This document shows, piece after piece, positions 7,654-16,961 of a DNA stretch of 46,184 bases (its first letter is position 1; each line of letters begins with the position of its first letter). Below the pieces are notes generated by a model. That model was not told the origin of the DNA, searched no databases, and saw only the letters and a program-made list of their open reading frames with translations. The translations under genes were made by a program, and so were the position numbers. Source of the stretch: SURF-13 sp038924245 (lineage in GTDB: Bacteria; Pseudomonadota; Gammaproteobacteria; SURF-13); contig JBCKVB010000006.1 of assembly GCA_038924245.1 (NCBI GenBank), positions 1 through 46,184 on the forward strand, given 5' to 3'.

Positions 7654-8904
7654 TTGTCATTCTCAAAATTGTTTTCCCTGGCCCTGGCCGGGACGCTGGG
7701 CTTTTGCGCCGGATCAGCGCTCGCCCAGGGTGTGACCCTGGAGGAAGCGGTAGCGCGCGCGCTGGCGCGCAATCCCACGCTGCAGGCCGATGGTTACGCC
7801 ATTGACGCCGCGATGAGTCAGGCGCGGCTGAATGCGTTGGCGCCGCCATGGATGGCGGAAGGTGAGTTTGAAAACTTCGCCGGCGGCGGCGCGCTTTCCG
7901 GCGTGTCGGGCGCCGAGGCCACGCTGCGCCTCAGCCGGGTAATCGAGTTGGGTGGCAAACGCGAGGCCCGGATTGCACTGGGCGCGGCCGAAGTGGCTCG
8001 CCAGCACCATGCCGCCGAGCGCAGCCGCATCGAGGTCGCCGGCGAGGTGACCCGCCGCTTCGTCGAAGTCGTCGCCGACCAGGAACGCCTCGCCATCGCG
8101 CGGCAGGATCTCCAACTGACCGAGCAGACCCGCGCCACGGTCGCGCGCTGGGTGGAGGCTGGACGCAGCCCCGAGTCCGATCTGCGCCAGTCCGAAATCG
8201 CGGTGGCTCGCGCCAGGCTCGCGCTGGATGATGCCGAACAGGAACTCGCCAGCGCGAAGCTGGCATTGAGTTCGCTGTGGGGTGAGCTCGATCCCGGGTT
8301 CACCACAGCCGATGGCGAGTTGGAGACGCTGCCGGAGGTCGCCGACTTCGCGACGCTGGCGGCGCGGCTACCCGAAAGCACGGATCAGCGGGCATTCGCA
8401 TTCGATGCGGACGCGTTGGCGGCGGAGCGCCGGGTCGCCATCGCCGGCGCGCGTCCGGACGTGTCGGTGTCGCTCGGCGTACGGCGGCTGGAGACGCTCG
8501 ACGATCAGGCGCTGGTCATGGGTGTCTCGGTGCCGCTGGGCAGCGCCCGCCGCTCCGCGCTGGGGGTCGAACGCTATGACGCCGAACTGGCCGGCATCGA
8601 CGCGCGCCGCGCCGCCGCGCGCCTCGACGCCCGCCAGCGCCTGTTCGCGCTGGTTCAGGAGCTGCAGCACGCCCGCCATGTGTTCGAGGCGCACCGCGAC
8701 GAGATGATCCCGAAGGCCGAGTCGGCGTTGGCGCTGAACCGCCGCGGCTACGAACTCGGCCGCTTCAGCTTCCTGGCCCTGACCCAGGCGCAGCAGGTGC
8801 TGGTCGAACTGCGCGCGGCGCAGGTCGAAGCCGCCGCCCGCTATCACCGCCTGCTGGTTGATATCGAACGACTCACCGCGATTTCCGGAGCGACAACCCC
8901 ATGA
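7654..8904 (+). CDS. czcC: CzcC-like outer-membrane efflux protein
   Basis: A 416-residue TolC-family protein: the outer-membrane channel of an RND heavy-metal efflux pump. A signal peptide (about residues 1-25, ending SALAQG) is followed by TLEEAVARALARNPTLQA and the two coiled-coil halves typical of the family, with a second TQAQQVLVEL block near 375. The chosen start is a TTG at 7654 because GGAGG sits 8 nt upstream and no ATG fits. The stop overlaps the czcB start (ATGATGA), so the three genes form a tight operon. Confidence 0.93.
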   Translation: MSFSKLFSLALAGTLGFCAGSALAQGVTLEEAVARALARNPTLQADGYAIDAAMSQARLNALAPPWMAEGEFENFAGGGALSGVSGAEATLRLSRVIELGGKREARIALGAAEVARQHHAAERSRIEVAGEVTRRFVEVVADQERLAIARQDLQLTEQTRATVARWVEAGRSPESDLRQSEIAVARARLALDDAEQELASAKLALSSLWGELDPGFTTADGELETLPEVADFATLAARLPESTDQRAFAFDADALAAERRVAIAGARPDVSVSLGVRRLETLDDQALVMGVSVPLGSARRSALGVERYDAELAGIDARRAAARLDARQRLFALVQELQHARHVFEAHRDEMIPKAESALALNRRGYELGRFSFLALTQAQQVLVELRAAQVEAAARYHRLLVDIERLTAISGATTP

Positions 8905-10142
8905 TGACTCGCCTGCTTTCCCTGATTTTCTGCGCGCTGCTGCTCGCCGGTTGTGGCGGCAACGACGCAGACACGCCGCACGAACACGAAGCAGAAGCCG
9001 CGGACGCCGGCGATTACGAGCGCGGTCCGCACAACGGCCGCTTGTTGCGCGAGGGTGACTTCGCGCTCGAAATCACCATTTTTGAAGCGGGTGTGCCGCC
9101 GCAATTTCGTCTCTTTGCCTACCGCGATGACAAGCCGCTGCCGCCCGCCTCAGTGCAGGCGACCATCGAGCTCACGCGCTTGGGCGGCCAGGTTGATCGC
9201 TTCACCTTCAAGCCGGAGAACGATGCGCTGGCCGGCAGCGGCACCGTGGTCGAGCCGCATTCCTTCGACGTGACCGTGGTCGCCACCGAGGGCGGCCGCC
9301 AGCATCGCTGGCAATACGCATCCTACGAGGGACGCACCACCATACCCGCCGCGATCGCGGAATCTTCCGGCATCCGCACCGCTCTGGCCGGGCCGGCCAC
9401 AATCCACGCCCGCGTCCCCATGATGGGTTCGGTGAGGGTTGATGAAAACCGTTTGGCGCGGGTGCGCGCCCGGTTTCCGGGCGCTGTGCGCGAGGTGCGC
9501 GTGGAGCCCGGCGAGACGGTGCAGCGCGGCCAGGTGTTGGCCATTGTCGAGGGCAACGAAAGCATGCAGAGCTACCCGGTCATCGCCCCGATTGCTGGCG
9601 TCGTGGTGTCGCGCGCGACCAATGTGGGCGATGTGGCGGGCGAAACACCGCTGTTCGAGATTGCCGATCTATCCGAGGTGTGGGTTGATCTGCACGCCTT
9701 CGGGCGCGATGTGTCGCGACTGAAACCCGGCCAGCCCGTGCGGTTGACCAGCGCGGTCGGCGAGGGCGCGGCGCAAGCGGTATTGGACAGAATCCTGCCC
9801 GTGGCCGCGGCCGGAAGCCAGAGCGCGGTCGCTCGCGTTCGACTGCCCAATCCCCAGGGACAATGGCGTCCGGGCCTGGCGGTGAGCGCCGAGGTAACGG
9901 TGGACGAGTACCCCGTGGCGCTGGCGGTCAAAACCGCCGCCCTGCAGCGGTTCCGGGACTTCACCGTGGTTTTCGCCCAGGTCGGCGATACCTACGAGGT
10001 GCGCATGCTCGAACTCGGCCGGCGCGACGGCGAGTACGCCGAGGTGTTGGGCGGGCTGGATCCAGGCACGCGCTACGTGACCGAGCAGAGCTTCCTGATC
10101 CGCGCGGACATCGAAAAGTCCGGCGCCAGCCACGACCACTGA
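8901..10142 (+). CDS. czcB: CzcB-like periplasmic adaptor of an RND metal efflux pump
   Basis: A 413-residue membrane-fusion protein linking the RND pump to the outer-membrane channel. The N-terminus is a lipoprotein signal (LLLAGC) followed by a His/Asp/Glu-rich segment (TPHEHEAEA) likely to bind metal. An extra N-terminal domain precedes the standard barrel-sandwich hybrid (VRVEPGETVQRGQVLAIVEG and VIAPIAGVV). The beta-barrel and membrane-proximal domains follow. The extreme C-terminus is again His-rich (ASHDH). It overlaps czcC and lies 10 bp before czcA. Confidence 0.93.
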   Translation: MMTRLLSLIFCALLLAGCGGNDADTPHEHEAEAADAGDYERGPHNGRLLREGDFALEITIFEAGVPPQFRLFAYRDDKPLPPASVQATIELTRLGGQVDRFTFKPENDALAGSGTVVEPHSFDVTVVATEGGRQHRWQYASYEGRTTIPAAIAESSGIRTALAGPATIHARVPMMGSVRVDENRLARVRARFPGAVREVRVEPGETVQRGQVLAIVEGNESMQSYPVIAPIAGVVVSRATNVGDVAGETPLFEIADLSEVWVDLHAFGRDVSRLKPGQPVRLTSAVGEGAAQAVLDRILPVAAAGSQSAVARVRLPNPQGQWRPGLAVSAEVTVDEYPVALAVKTAALQRFRDFTVVFAQVGDTYEVRMLELGRRDGEYAEVLGGLDPGTRYVTEQSFLIRADIEKSGASHDH

Positions 10143-10152
10143 GGAAACGACC

Positions 10153-13100
10153 ATGCTCGAACGCACGCTACGCCTCGCCATCGAGCACCGATGGCTGGTC
10201 ATCATCCTCGTGCTGGCGCTGGTGGCGCTGGGCGCGTGGAATTTCACCCGGCTGCCCATTGATGCGGTGCCCGATATCACCAACGTCCAGGTGCAGATCA
10301 ACACCGAGGCGCCGGGTTATTCCCCGCTGGAATCTGAGCAGCGCGTGACCTATCCGGTGGAGACCGCGCTGGCCGGCCTGCCGCGGCTGGAGTACACGCG
10401 CTCGATCTCCCGCTACGGGCTGTCGCAGGTGACGGTGGTGTTCAAGGACGGCACCGACATCTACTTCGCCCGGCAACTGGTGGCCGAGCGTCTGCAGAGC
10501 GCCCGGCAACAGTTGCCCGCCGGAATCGAACCGAAGATGGGTCCGGTCGCCACCGGCCTCGGCGAGATTTTCATGTACACGCTCGAAACCGAGCCCGGTG
10601 CGCTGAATTCCGCAGGAAAGCCCTGGACCCCGACCGACTTGCGCACCCTGCAGGACTGGGTGGTGCGTCCGCAACTGCGCAACCTCGAGGGCGTGACCGA
10701 GGTCAACACCATCGGTGGCTACGTCAAGCAGTTCCACATCACCCCCGACCCGGTCAAGCTGGCGGCCTACGGCCTGACCCTGCGCGACGTGGTGCACGGG
10801 GTCGCGCGCGGCAACGCCAATGTCAGCGCCGGCTACATCGAGCGCGCCGGCGAGCAGTATCTGATCCGCGCGCCGGGGCAGGTCGCCAATAGGGAAGGTT
10901 TGCGCGAGATCGTCATCGCGCGCCGCAACGGCCTGCCCATTCGCGTCGCCGAGGTCGCCGAGGTGGTCGAGGGCGCCGAGCTGCGCACCGGCGCGGCTAC
11001 CCAGGACGGGCGCGAGGTCGTGCTCGGCACCGTGTTCATGCTGGTCGGCGAGAACAGCCGCGCCGTCGCCCAGCGCACGGCCAGGAAGCTCGAAGAAGTC
11101 AACCGCGGCCTGCCCGACGGGGTGACAGCGCGCGCCGTTTACGACCGCACCTCGCTGGTGGATCGCACCATCGCCACCGTGCAGAAGAACCTGCTGTACG
11201 GCGCGCTGCTGGTGATCGCCGTGCTGTTCCTGCTGCTGGGCAACATCCGCGCCGCGCTGATCACCGCCGCGGTGATTCCGCTGGCGATGCTGATGACCAT
11301 CACCGGGATGGTGCAGAACCGGGTCTCCGCCAACCTGATGAGCCTGGGCGCGCTCGACTTCGGCCTGATCGTTGATGGCGCCGTGATCATCGTCGAGAAC
11401 TGCCTGCGCCGCTTCGGCGAGGCGCAACACCGGCTCGGGCGCCTGCTGACCCGCGACGAGCGCTTCGAGCTGGCGGCCAGCGCCTCGGCCGAAGTGATCA
11501 AGCCCAGCCTGTTCGGCGTCTTCATCATCACCGCGGTGTTTTTCCCGATCTTCGCGCTTACCGGCGTCGAGGGAAAAATGTTCCACCCGATGGCCTTCAC
11601 CATGGTCACCGCGCTGCTGGCGGCGATGCTGCTGTCGCTGACTTTCGTGCCGGCGGCGGTGGCGCTGTTCGTCACCGGCCGGGTCGCCGAAAAAGAAAAT
11701 CGCATCGTGCTGGGCATCAAGCGCTGCTACGGGCCCTTGCTCGATCGCGCCATCGTCTGGCGGGTGCCGGTGGTTGCCGGCGCGGCCACGCTGGTGCTGT
11801 TGGCCGGCCTGGCGGCCATGCGGCTGGGCGCCGAGTTCATTCCCAATCTCGACGAGGGCGACATCGCGCTGCACGCGTTGCGCATCCCGGGCACCAGCCT
11901 GACCCAGGCGGTCGGCATGCAGGCGGTGCTGGAGGCGCGCATCAAGCAGTTCCCGGAAGTGGACAAGGTGTTCGCCAAGATCGGCACCGCCGAGATCGCC
12001 ACCGATCCGATGCCGCCCTCGGTCGCCGACACCTTCATCATCATGAAAGATCGTTCAGAGTGGCCCGATCCGCGCAAACCAAAGGCACAACTGGTCGCTG
12101 AACTAGAAAAAGCGGCGTGGGCCATTCCCGGCAACAACTACGAGTTCACCCAGCCGATCCAGATGCGCATGAACGAACTGATCGCCGGTGTGCGCAGCGA
12201 TGTCGCGATCAAGGTCTATGGCGACGATCTGGACGAGCTGTTGCGGCTCGGCGAGGCCATCGAGGGCGTGGTTTCCGGCGTACACGGCGCGGCCGACACC
12301 AAGACCGAGCAGGTCACCGGCCTGCCGGTGCTGTCCATCCATCCGAACCGCACCGCGCTGGCGCGCTACGGGCTTTCCGTCGCCGACGTGCAGGACACCG
12401 TCGAGATCGCCCTGGGCGGCAAGGCGGTGGGCCAGATCTTCGAAGGCGATCGCCGCTTCGATATTGTCGTGCGTCTGCCGGAAACGATGAGGACGGACCT
12501 GGAGCGGCTGTCGGCGCTGCCGATTCCGCTGCCACGCGGGGATGCGCGCGACGAGGCCGCGGCTGTTCATGCGCCGTGGACCCAGGACGCCCCGGCTTAT
12601 GTGCCGCTGGGTGAGATTGCCGAACTCGAACTCGCGACCGGACCCAACCAGATCAGCCGCGAGAACGGCAAGCGGCGCGTGGTGGTGACGGCGAACGTGC
12701 GCGGTCGCGATCTGGGTTCGTTCGTCGAGGACGCCCGGGCGCAGGTCGAGGCGCGGGTGGAGCTGCCGGAGGGCTACTGGATCGAATACGGCGGCACCTT
12801 CGAGCAGTTGATTTCGGCCAGCCAGCGTCTGCGGATCGTGGTGCCGGTATCACTGCTGATCATCTTCGGTCTGCTGCTCATGGCGTTCGGCTCGGCCAGG
12901 GACGCCGGCATCATCTTCAGCGGCGTGCCGCTGGCGCTGACCGGCGGCGTCGCGGCCCTGCTGCTGCGCGACATCCCGTTCTCGATCTCGGCCGGCGTCG
13001 GCTTCATCGCGCTGTCGGGCGTGGCGGTGCTCAACGGCGTGGTGATGCTCACCTTCATCCGCCAGTTGCGCAAGGACGGCATGCCGCTGGAGCAGGCCAT

Positions 13101-13347
13101 CCGCGAGGGCGCCATGACCCGCCTGCGGCCGGTGCTGATGACGGCGCTGGTGGCATCGCTGGGCTTCCTGCCGATGGCGCTGAGCGTCGGCGCCGGCGCC
13201 GAGGTGCAGCGACCGCTGGCCACCGTGGTGATCGGCGGCATCATCTCCTCCACCCTGCTGACCCTGCTGGTGCTGCCGGCGCTGTACCGATTGGCGTATC
13301 GCCGTGAGCGCCCAAACGGCGGCACAGGGCATGCGGCGCAGCGCTGA
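10153..13347 (+). CDS. czcA: CzcA-like heavy-metal RND efflux pump
   Basis: A 1064-residue inner-membrane proton/cation antiporter with twelve predicted membrane helices in the usual 1+5+1+5 pattern. TM4 carries DFGLIVDGAVIIVEN with D402, D408 and E415, the residues essential for proton relay in HME-RND pumps. The DFG-x3-DGA-x3-EN form is the HME1 signature, so Zn, Co and Cd are the likely substrates (family inference). Length and ends look complete. It is the last gene of the operon; a truncated miniature element follows at 13426. Confidence 0.96.
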   Translation: MLERTLRLAIEHRWLVIILVLALVALGAWNFTRLPIDAVPDITNVQVQINTEAPGYSPLESEQRVTYPVETALAGLPRLEYTRSISRYGLSQVTVVFKDGTDIYFARQLVAERLQSARQQLPAGIEPKMGPVATGLGEIFMYTLETEPGALNSAGKPWTPTDLRTLQDWVVRPQLRNLEGVTEVNTIGGYVKQFHITPDPVKLAAYGLTLRDVVHGVARGNANVSAGYIERAGEQYLIRAPGQVANREGLREIVIARRNGLPIRVAEVAEVVEGAELRTGAATQDGREVVLGTVFMLVGENSRAVAQRTARKLEEVNRGLPDGVTARAVYDRTSLVDRTIATVQKNLLYGALLVIAVLFLLLGNIRAALITAAVIPLAMLMTITGMVQNRVSANLMSLGALDFGLIVDGAVIIVENCLRRFGEAQHRLGRLLTRDERFELAASASAEVIKPSLFGVFIITAVFFPIFALTGVEGKMFHPMAFTMVTALLAAMLLSLTFVPAAVALFVTGRVAEKENRIVLGIKRCYGPLLDRAIVWRVPVVAGAATLVLLAGLAAMRLGAEFIPNLDEGDIALHALRIPGTSLTQAVGMQAVLEARIKQFPEVDKVFAKIGTAEIATDPMPPSVADTFIIMKDRSEWPDPRKPKAQLVAELEKAAWAIPGNNYEFTQPIQMRMNELIAGVRSDVAIKVYGDDLDELLRLGEAIEGVVSGVHGAADTKTEQVTGLPVLSIHPNRTALARYGLSVADVQDTVEIALGGKAVGQIFEGDRRFDIVVRLPETMRTDLERLSALPIPLPRGDARDEAAAVHAPWTQDAPAYVPLGEIAELELATGPNQISRENGKRRVVVTANVRGRDLGSFVEDARAQVEARVELPEGYWIEYGGTFEQLISASQRLRIVVPVSLLIIFGLLLMAFGSARDAGIIFSGVPLALTGGVAALLLRDIPFSISAGVGFIALSGVAVLNGVVMLTFIRQLRKDGMPLEQAIREGAMTRLRPVLMTALVASLGFLPMALSVGAGAEVQRPLATVVIGGIISSTLLTLLVLPALYRLAYRRERPNGGTGHAAQR

Positions 13348-13425
13348 TTTTTGCGGTAACCCATGTGGGCACCATTAGCCATGCCTTGACGCGTGTGCGA
13401 CAATTGTTAAAAGAGGATATAAGGC

Positions 13426-13489
13426 TGGCGAAGCACACGAGCGGGTGAGACGAGGTAGGGTAGTCATACAATGAACATGACCCCTTTGT
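13426..13489. mobile_element. One-ended copy of the 5549-5681 miniature element
   Basis: The reverse complement of this stretch matches 5549-5613 closely, including the full 27-bp terminal arm (13463-13489). Homology stops near GCTTCGCC, so the other half and the second arm are missing. It separates czcA from the next gene. Confidence 0.75.
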
Positions 13490-13511
13490 CCTGCTCCGGT
13501 CCGGTCGCCGC

Positions 13512-13958
13512 TCAAAAATGGAATGCCTTATTTATGTTTTCGCGCAGCGACTCTGCATTTTGCGGGTTGTAGAATATGCTTATTTTTTCGCCGTTGGGCG
13601 CGAAGAAAACAAGGGCGCTCGAATTAACTCCATAAAGCCTGGTAAATTCCACCCCTTGCGGGACATTTTTGTCCGCCACAATAAATTTGACGCGGCCATC
13701 ATATTCACCCCTGAGCGCATCCATCGCGTACATGTTGTCCATGCTGACAGTAGTAAAGGGGTCGTAAAACAAGACCACGATATTGCTGCCTTTGCCTATC
13801 AGGGAAGTATCCTCCGAAAAACCGCGCGGCAGGAGCGACACTGCGATGGCCACAATCCCCAGCAGCACAACGACGGTGAGCAGCTTCGGCCACAAGGGGC
13901 GCTTGGGAGCTGGCGGAGTGGATGTAGCAGCCGGTTTGTTAGCTTGCTGTGTTTGCAT
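13512..13958 (-). CDS. Membrane-anchored thioredoxin-fold protein without a CxxC motif
   Basis: 148 residues: a Pro/Ala-rich cytoplasmic N-terminus, one membrane helix (LLTVVVLLGIVAIAVSLLP, about 26-45) and a periplasmic domain. The order NIVVLFYDPFT, VKFIVADKNVPQGVEFTRLY and SALVFFAPNGEKI follows the thioredoxin fold. The position of the redox CxxC is occupied by a non-Cys sequence, so disulfide chemistry is unlikely. A binding or scaffold role is possible. It lies between rearranged DNA on both sides, so its natural neighbours are unknown. Confidence 0.65.
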   Translation of the reverse strand: MQTQQANKPAATSTPPAPKRPLWPKLLTVVVLLGIVAIAVSLLPRGFSEDTSLIGKGSNIVVLFYDPFTTVSMDNMYAMDALRGEYDGRVKFIVADKNVPQGVEFTRLYGVNSSALVFFAPNGEKISIFYNPQNAESLRENINKAFHF

Positions 13959-14077
13959 AATTCGTCTTCTCCAACATTTGATCGTAACGGGCAGTAATGG
14001 TCTTGGTCATCATGCGCTCCTACAGGTTGCGCGCGAGGCGCAAGGCAGTTTTGATGTCGGTGGCTGTGTGCTCTTGT

Positions 14078-14206
14078 CACCGCCAGCCCGCAGGTGCTCG
14101 GCAACGTCGCCCGCACCCTCACCGAGTTCAACCAGACCATCGTCGAGGTCGCCGGCCGCGCGCAGAACCGCCGCGTCGAGATCACCCTGGTGCCAGTGCG
14201 CTCGTA
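14078..14206 (+). pseudogene. 3' remnant of an OmpA-family peptidoglycan-binding protein
   Basis: The plus strand reads TASPQVLGNVARTLTEFNQT and then VAGRAQNRRVEITLVPVRS and a stop. AGRAQNRRVEI is the hallmark end of OmpA-like C-terminal domains. No start or upstream domain is present; the left junction is near 14078. It lies against a znuB-like tail on the opposite strand, a double-remnant junction. Confidence 0.7.
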
Positions 14207-14219
14207 AGTACCGCAAGTA

Positions 14220-14378
14220 TTACGCGCGCCGCGCCTTGACCAGCCCTGCCAGTGGCCGCAGGGCGAGTGCCAGCAGCGGCAACAAGCCCAGCACCGCCAC
14301 CATCGTAGTGCCGGTAGGCAAATCCGCCGCATAGGAGAGCCACAGGCCCGTGACGCTGCCCGCCAGGCCTTGGACGAT
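14220..14378 (-). pseudogene. 3' remnant of a ZnuB-like (ABC-3) metal ABC permease
   Basis: The minus strand reads LAGSVTGLWLSYAADLPTGT, then TMVAVLGLLPLLALALRPLA and a stop at 14220. This is the end of an ABC-3 family permease: the last membrane helix preceded by the SY..DLPTG loop. Only about 50 codons remain and the frame joins directly to the 3' end of the amidotransferase gene. Confidence 0.6.
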
Positions 14379-16153
14379 CAATCGTCTACATTCGACTGCA
14401 ACCAGTATTCCAGCAGCGCCAGATGCCACAGCTTGTTGCCTTGCAGCGGTGTCATGTATTGTTCCGGGGCGGCCAATAATTTTTCTACATAGGCGCGCTG
14501 AAACAGGCCGCGCCGGCGGCAGGTTTCGGAATTCAACACCTCGCGCATGAAAGTTAAAAATTCGCCGCGCACGTATTTCAGCGCGGGCATGGGAAAGTAG
14601 CCCTTGGGGCGGTCAATGATCGCATCGGGCAATAAACCGCGCGCGATGGTTTTCAACGGATGCTTGCCGCCGCTTTTCAATTTCAATTCCGGCGGCATGC
14701 TCAAGGCCAGCTCCACCAGTTCGTGATCGAGAAACGGCACCCGCGCCTCCAGCCCCCAGGCCATGGTCATGTTGTCCACGCGCTTGATGGGATCGTCCAC
14801 GATGAGCGTGGTCGCGTCCATGCGCAGCACGCGATCAATAAAAGTATCGGCGCCCGGCTCCGCGAGCAGTTGCTCAACCAACCGCGAAGTGTGATCCGCG
14901 CCGTGATAATCAGGCGCAACGGTTTCCATAAATTCCTGGTGCGTGCGGTCAAAATAATGTTTGCGGAAACGCTCCAAATCGCCGCCGCTTTCCTCCTGCA
15001 TGAGCGGATACCAGAAGTAGCCGCCGAACACCTCGTCCGCGCCTTGCCCGCTCTGCACGACTTTGACTTCCTTCGACACGCGCTCGGCCAGCAGATAAAA
15101 CGCCACCGCGTCCTGCGCCACCATCGGTTCGCTCATGTTGCGCACGCACTCCGGCAGGCGCGCAAGCACTTCGCCGTTGGGAATCAAAAAACGCTGATGC
15201 TGCGTCGCGTAACGCTCAGCGACCTGATCGGAATATTCAAACTCACTGCCTTTTTCCTGGGCCACGTCTTCAAAGCCGATGGAGAAGGTACGCAGATTCT
15301 TCTGCCCTGTCTCGGCGAGCAGCGCGACAATCAGGCTGGAATCAAGCCCGCCGGAGAGCAGCACGCCGACCGGCACATCGGCAATCAGGCGGCGTTTTTC
15401 CACCGCCTCGCGCAGCTTTTGATGCACGGCCTCGATCCACTCCGGTTCAGATTTCGGCTGCGCCGGGCGCTGCGCGTTAAGCTGCCAATAGCGGCGCGTG
15501 GCGTTGCGGCCTTGTGCATCCACGGTCATGGTGGTCGCGGGGGCGAGCTTGCGTATGCCTTGTAAAATCGTGCGTGGCGCGGGGATGACGGCGTGCAGCG
15601 TGAGCTGATGGTGTAGCGCGACGGGGTCTAGCGAAACGTCCACGCCGCCCGCGGCGAGCAGTGCTTGGGTGGTGGAAGCGAAACGGAAATAATTATGGGT
15701 GTGGTTGTAATACAGCGGCTTGATACCCAAGCGGTCGCGCGCGAGGAACAGCCGCTGATTGTTTTTATCCCAGATGGCAAGGCCGAACATGCCATGCAGG
15801 CGCTCCACGCAACGCTCGCCCCAGGCGGCGTAGGCTTTGATAATGACTTCGGTGTCACCATCGGAAAAGAATCTGTAACCCTGCGCTGACAATTCCGCGC
15901 GCAATTGCTGGTAATTGTAAATCGTGCCGTTGAACACGATGCTGAGGCCCAAGGCCTCATCCGCCATCGGCTGGTGCGAGCGTTGTGATAAATCAATAAT
16001 GGCGAGCCGCCGGTGGCCGAAGGCGAGCGGGCCGTCGCTGTAAAAGCCGCTGTCGTCCGGTCCGCGCCGCTCCAACGCCTGTGTCATGCGCCGCACCGCC
16101 GCCAGGCCGGGGGCGGCGTTATCCAGCCGCAGTTCGCCGCTAATTCCGCACAC
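14378..16153 (-). CDS. Asparagine-synthase-family amidotransferase, probably N-acetylglutaminylglutamine amide synthase
   Basis: 591 residues. The N-terminal class II glutaminase begins MCGISGELR with the catalytic Cys2, then GHRRLAIIDLS and FNGTIYNY. The C-terminal synthetase domain has the pyrophosphate loop VLLSGGLDSS and VVQSGQGADEVFGGY. Length and blocks such as DAVAFYLLAERVSKEVKVVQ match the AsnO-like subgroup that amidates N-acetylglutaminylglutamine, an osmoprotectant dipeptide, better than AsnB (both alternatives stand). That subgroup is normally followed by ngg (acetyltransferase/ligase). Here ngg is missing and a znuB-like tail begins at the stop, so the osmolyte pathway may be incomplete. 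Confidence 0.85.
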   Translation of the reverse strand: MCGISGELRLDNAAPGLAAVRRMTQALERRGPDDSGFYSDGPLAFGHRRLAIIDLSQRSHQPMADEALGLSIVFNGTIYNYQQLRAELSAQGYRFFSDGDTEVIIKAYAAWGERCVERLHGMFGLAIWDKNNQRLFLARDRLGIKPLYYNHTHNYFRFASTTQALLAAGGVDVSLDPVALHHQLTLHAVIPAPRTILQGIRKLAPATTMTVDAQGRNATRRYWQLNAQRPAQPKSEPEWIEAVHQKLREAVEKRRLIADVPVGVLLSGGLDSSLIVALLAETGQKNLRTFSIGFEDVAQEKGSEFEYSDQVAERYATQHQRFLIPNGEVLARLPECVRNMSEPMVAQDAVAFYLLAERVSKEVKVVQSGQGADEVFGGYFWYPLMQEESGGDLERFRKHYFDRTHQEFMETVAPDYHGADHTSRLVEQLLAEPGADTFIDRVLRMDATTLIVDDPIKRVDNMTMAWGLEARVPFLDHELVELALSMPPELKLKSGGKHPLKTIARGLLPDAIIDRPKGYFPMPALKYVRGEFLTFMREVLNSETCRRRGLFQRAYVEKLLAAPEQYMTPLQGNKLWHLALLEYWLQSNVDD

Positions 16154-16245
16154 GGTATGGGGGGTTGGTCTGTTGCATTGTCAGGCGCGCTGCTTTACTC
16201 TTTGGGCTTGCGCCCAGCTCTCAACCCTATGGAGGATAAAAATGT

Positions 16246-16368
16246 ATGAAAAATCCGCTTGATTCGATTAAATGTATGAAAAATCCGCTTGATTCGATTA
16301 CGGGAACGATTATATCAGGCCTGGTGCTGACGGTGATTCTGGCGTTCATCGCCAACGTCCTTGTGTAA
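16246..16368 (+). CDS. Very small membrane protein with a duplicated N-terminus
   Basis: A 40-codon gene preceded by GGAGG. An exact 30-bp tandem duplication repeats MKNPLDSI in frame, so translation could begin at 16246 or at the second ATG (16276, giving 30 residues). The rest is one hydrophobic helix (TGTIISGLVLTVILAFIANV). It lies 38 bp before the Urate_ox_N-like gene and probably shares its transcript. The function is unknown. Confidence 0.6.
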   Translation: MKNPLDSIKCMKNPLDSITGTIISGLVLTVILAFIANVLV

Positions 16369-16406
16369 CATTCACTGTAGCGCCCACCAACAAGAGGAAT
16401 AAAATC

Positions 16407-16901
16407 ATGGAAAACGAATGGGTACCGTTGATCGCACGCTGGATACATTTCCTGGCGGGCATCGCCTGGATCGGCCTGCTGTATTATTTCAATTTTGTGC
16501 AAGCGCCCGCGATGGCGGTGGCCAACGCCGATCAGGGCGGACCGGGCGGCGCGGGCATCACCAAATATGTGCTGCCGCGCGCACTGCTCTGGTTCCGCTG
16601 GGCGGCGCTCGTCACCTGGCTCGCGGGCGCGGCCTTGCTCGGCCCGCGCTTTGTATCGGCCTTTACCCTGCAGGGCGATGACGCCGTCATCGGCATTGGC
16701 GCCTGGCTCGGCACCATCATGCTGCTGTTCGTATGGGGCGTGATCTGGCCCAATCAGAAGAAGGTGCTGGGTCTGAAACCGGCCACCGATCAGGAAAAGG
16801 CCAAGGCGCGCTGTACCGCGTTCATCTTTTCACGCGTCAATGTCGCGCTCTCCATTCCCATGCTGTTTTTCATGGCGGCGTCCGCGCACAGCGTTTTTTA
16901 G
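16407..16901 (+). CDS. Urate_ox_N (PuuD-like) integral membrane protein
   Basis: 164 residues with four predicted membrane helices and no soluble domain. WIHFLAGIAWIGLLYYFNF, WFRWAALVTWLAG and FVWGVIWPNQKKVLG resemble the membrane domain of PuuD-type urate hydroxylase. Stand-alone versions are common and their role is not established; no cytochrome c domain or purine genes are nearby. A good AGAGGA ribosome site supports the start. The transcript probably ends at the hairpin at 16962. Confidence 0.7.
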   Translation: MENEWVPLIARWIHFLAGIAWIGLLYYFNFVQAPAMAVANADQGGPGGAGITKYVLPRALLWFRWAALVTWLAGAALLGPRFVSAFTLQGDDAVIGIGAWLGTIMLLFVWGVIWPNQKKVLGLKPATDQEKAKARCTAFIFSRVNVALSIPMLFFMAASAHSVF

Positions 16902-16961
16902 TTGCGCGGCCCGCGTATTTATCCCCGGACGTATAAGCGGTAGAATTGTATTTTCTAAGGT

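Noticed and set aside
10168..11874. Long open frame antisense to czcA
   Set aside because: It is a product of GC-rich codon use in czcA; composition is His/Gln/Asp-rich and unlike real proteins.
14378..16153. Plain asparagine synthase AsnB
   Set aside because: Kept as an alternative, but length and internal blocks fit the N-acetylglutaminylglutamine amidotransferase subgroup better.
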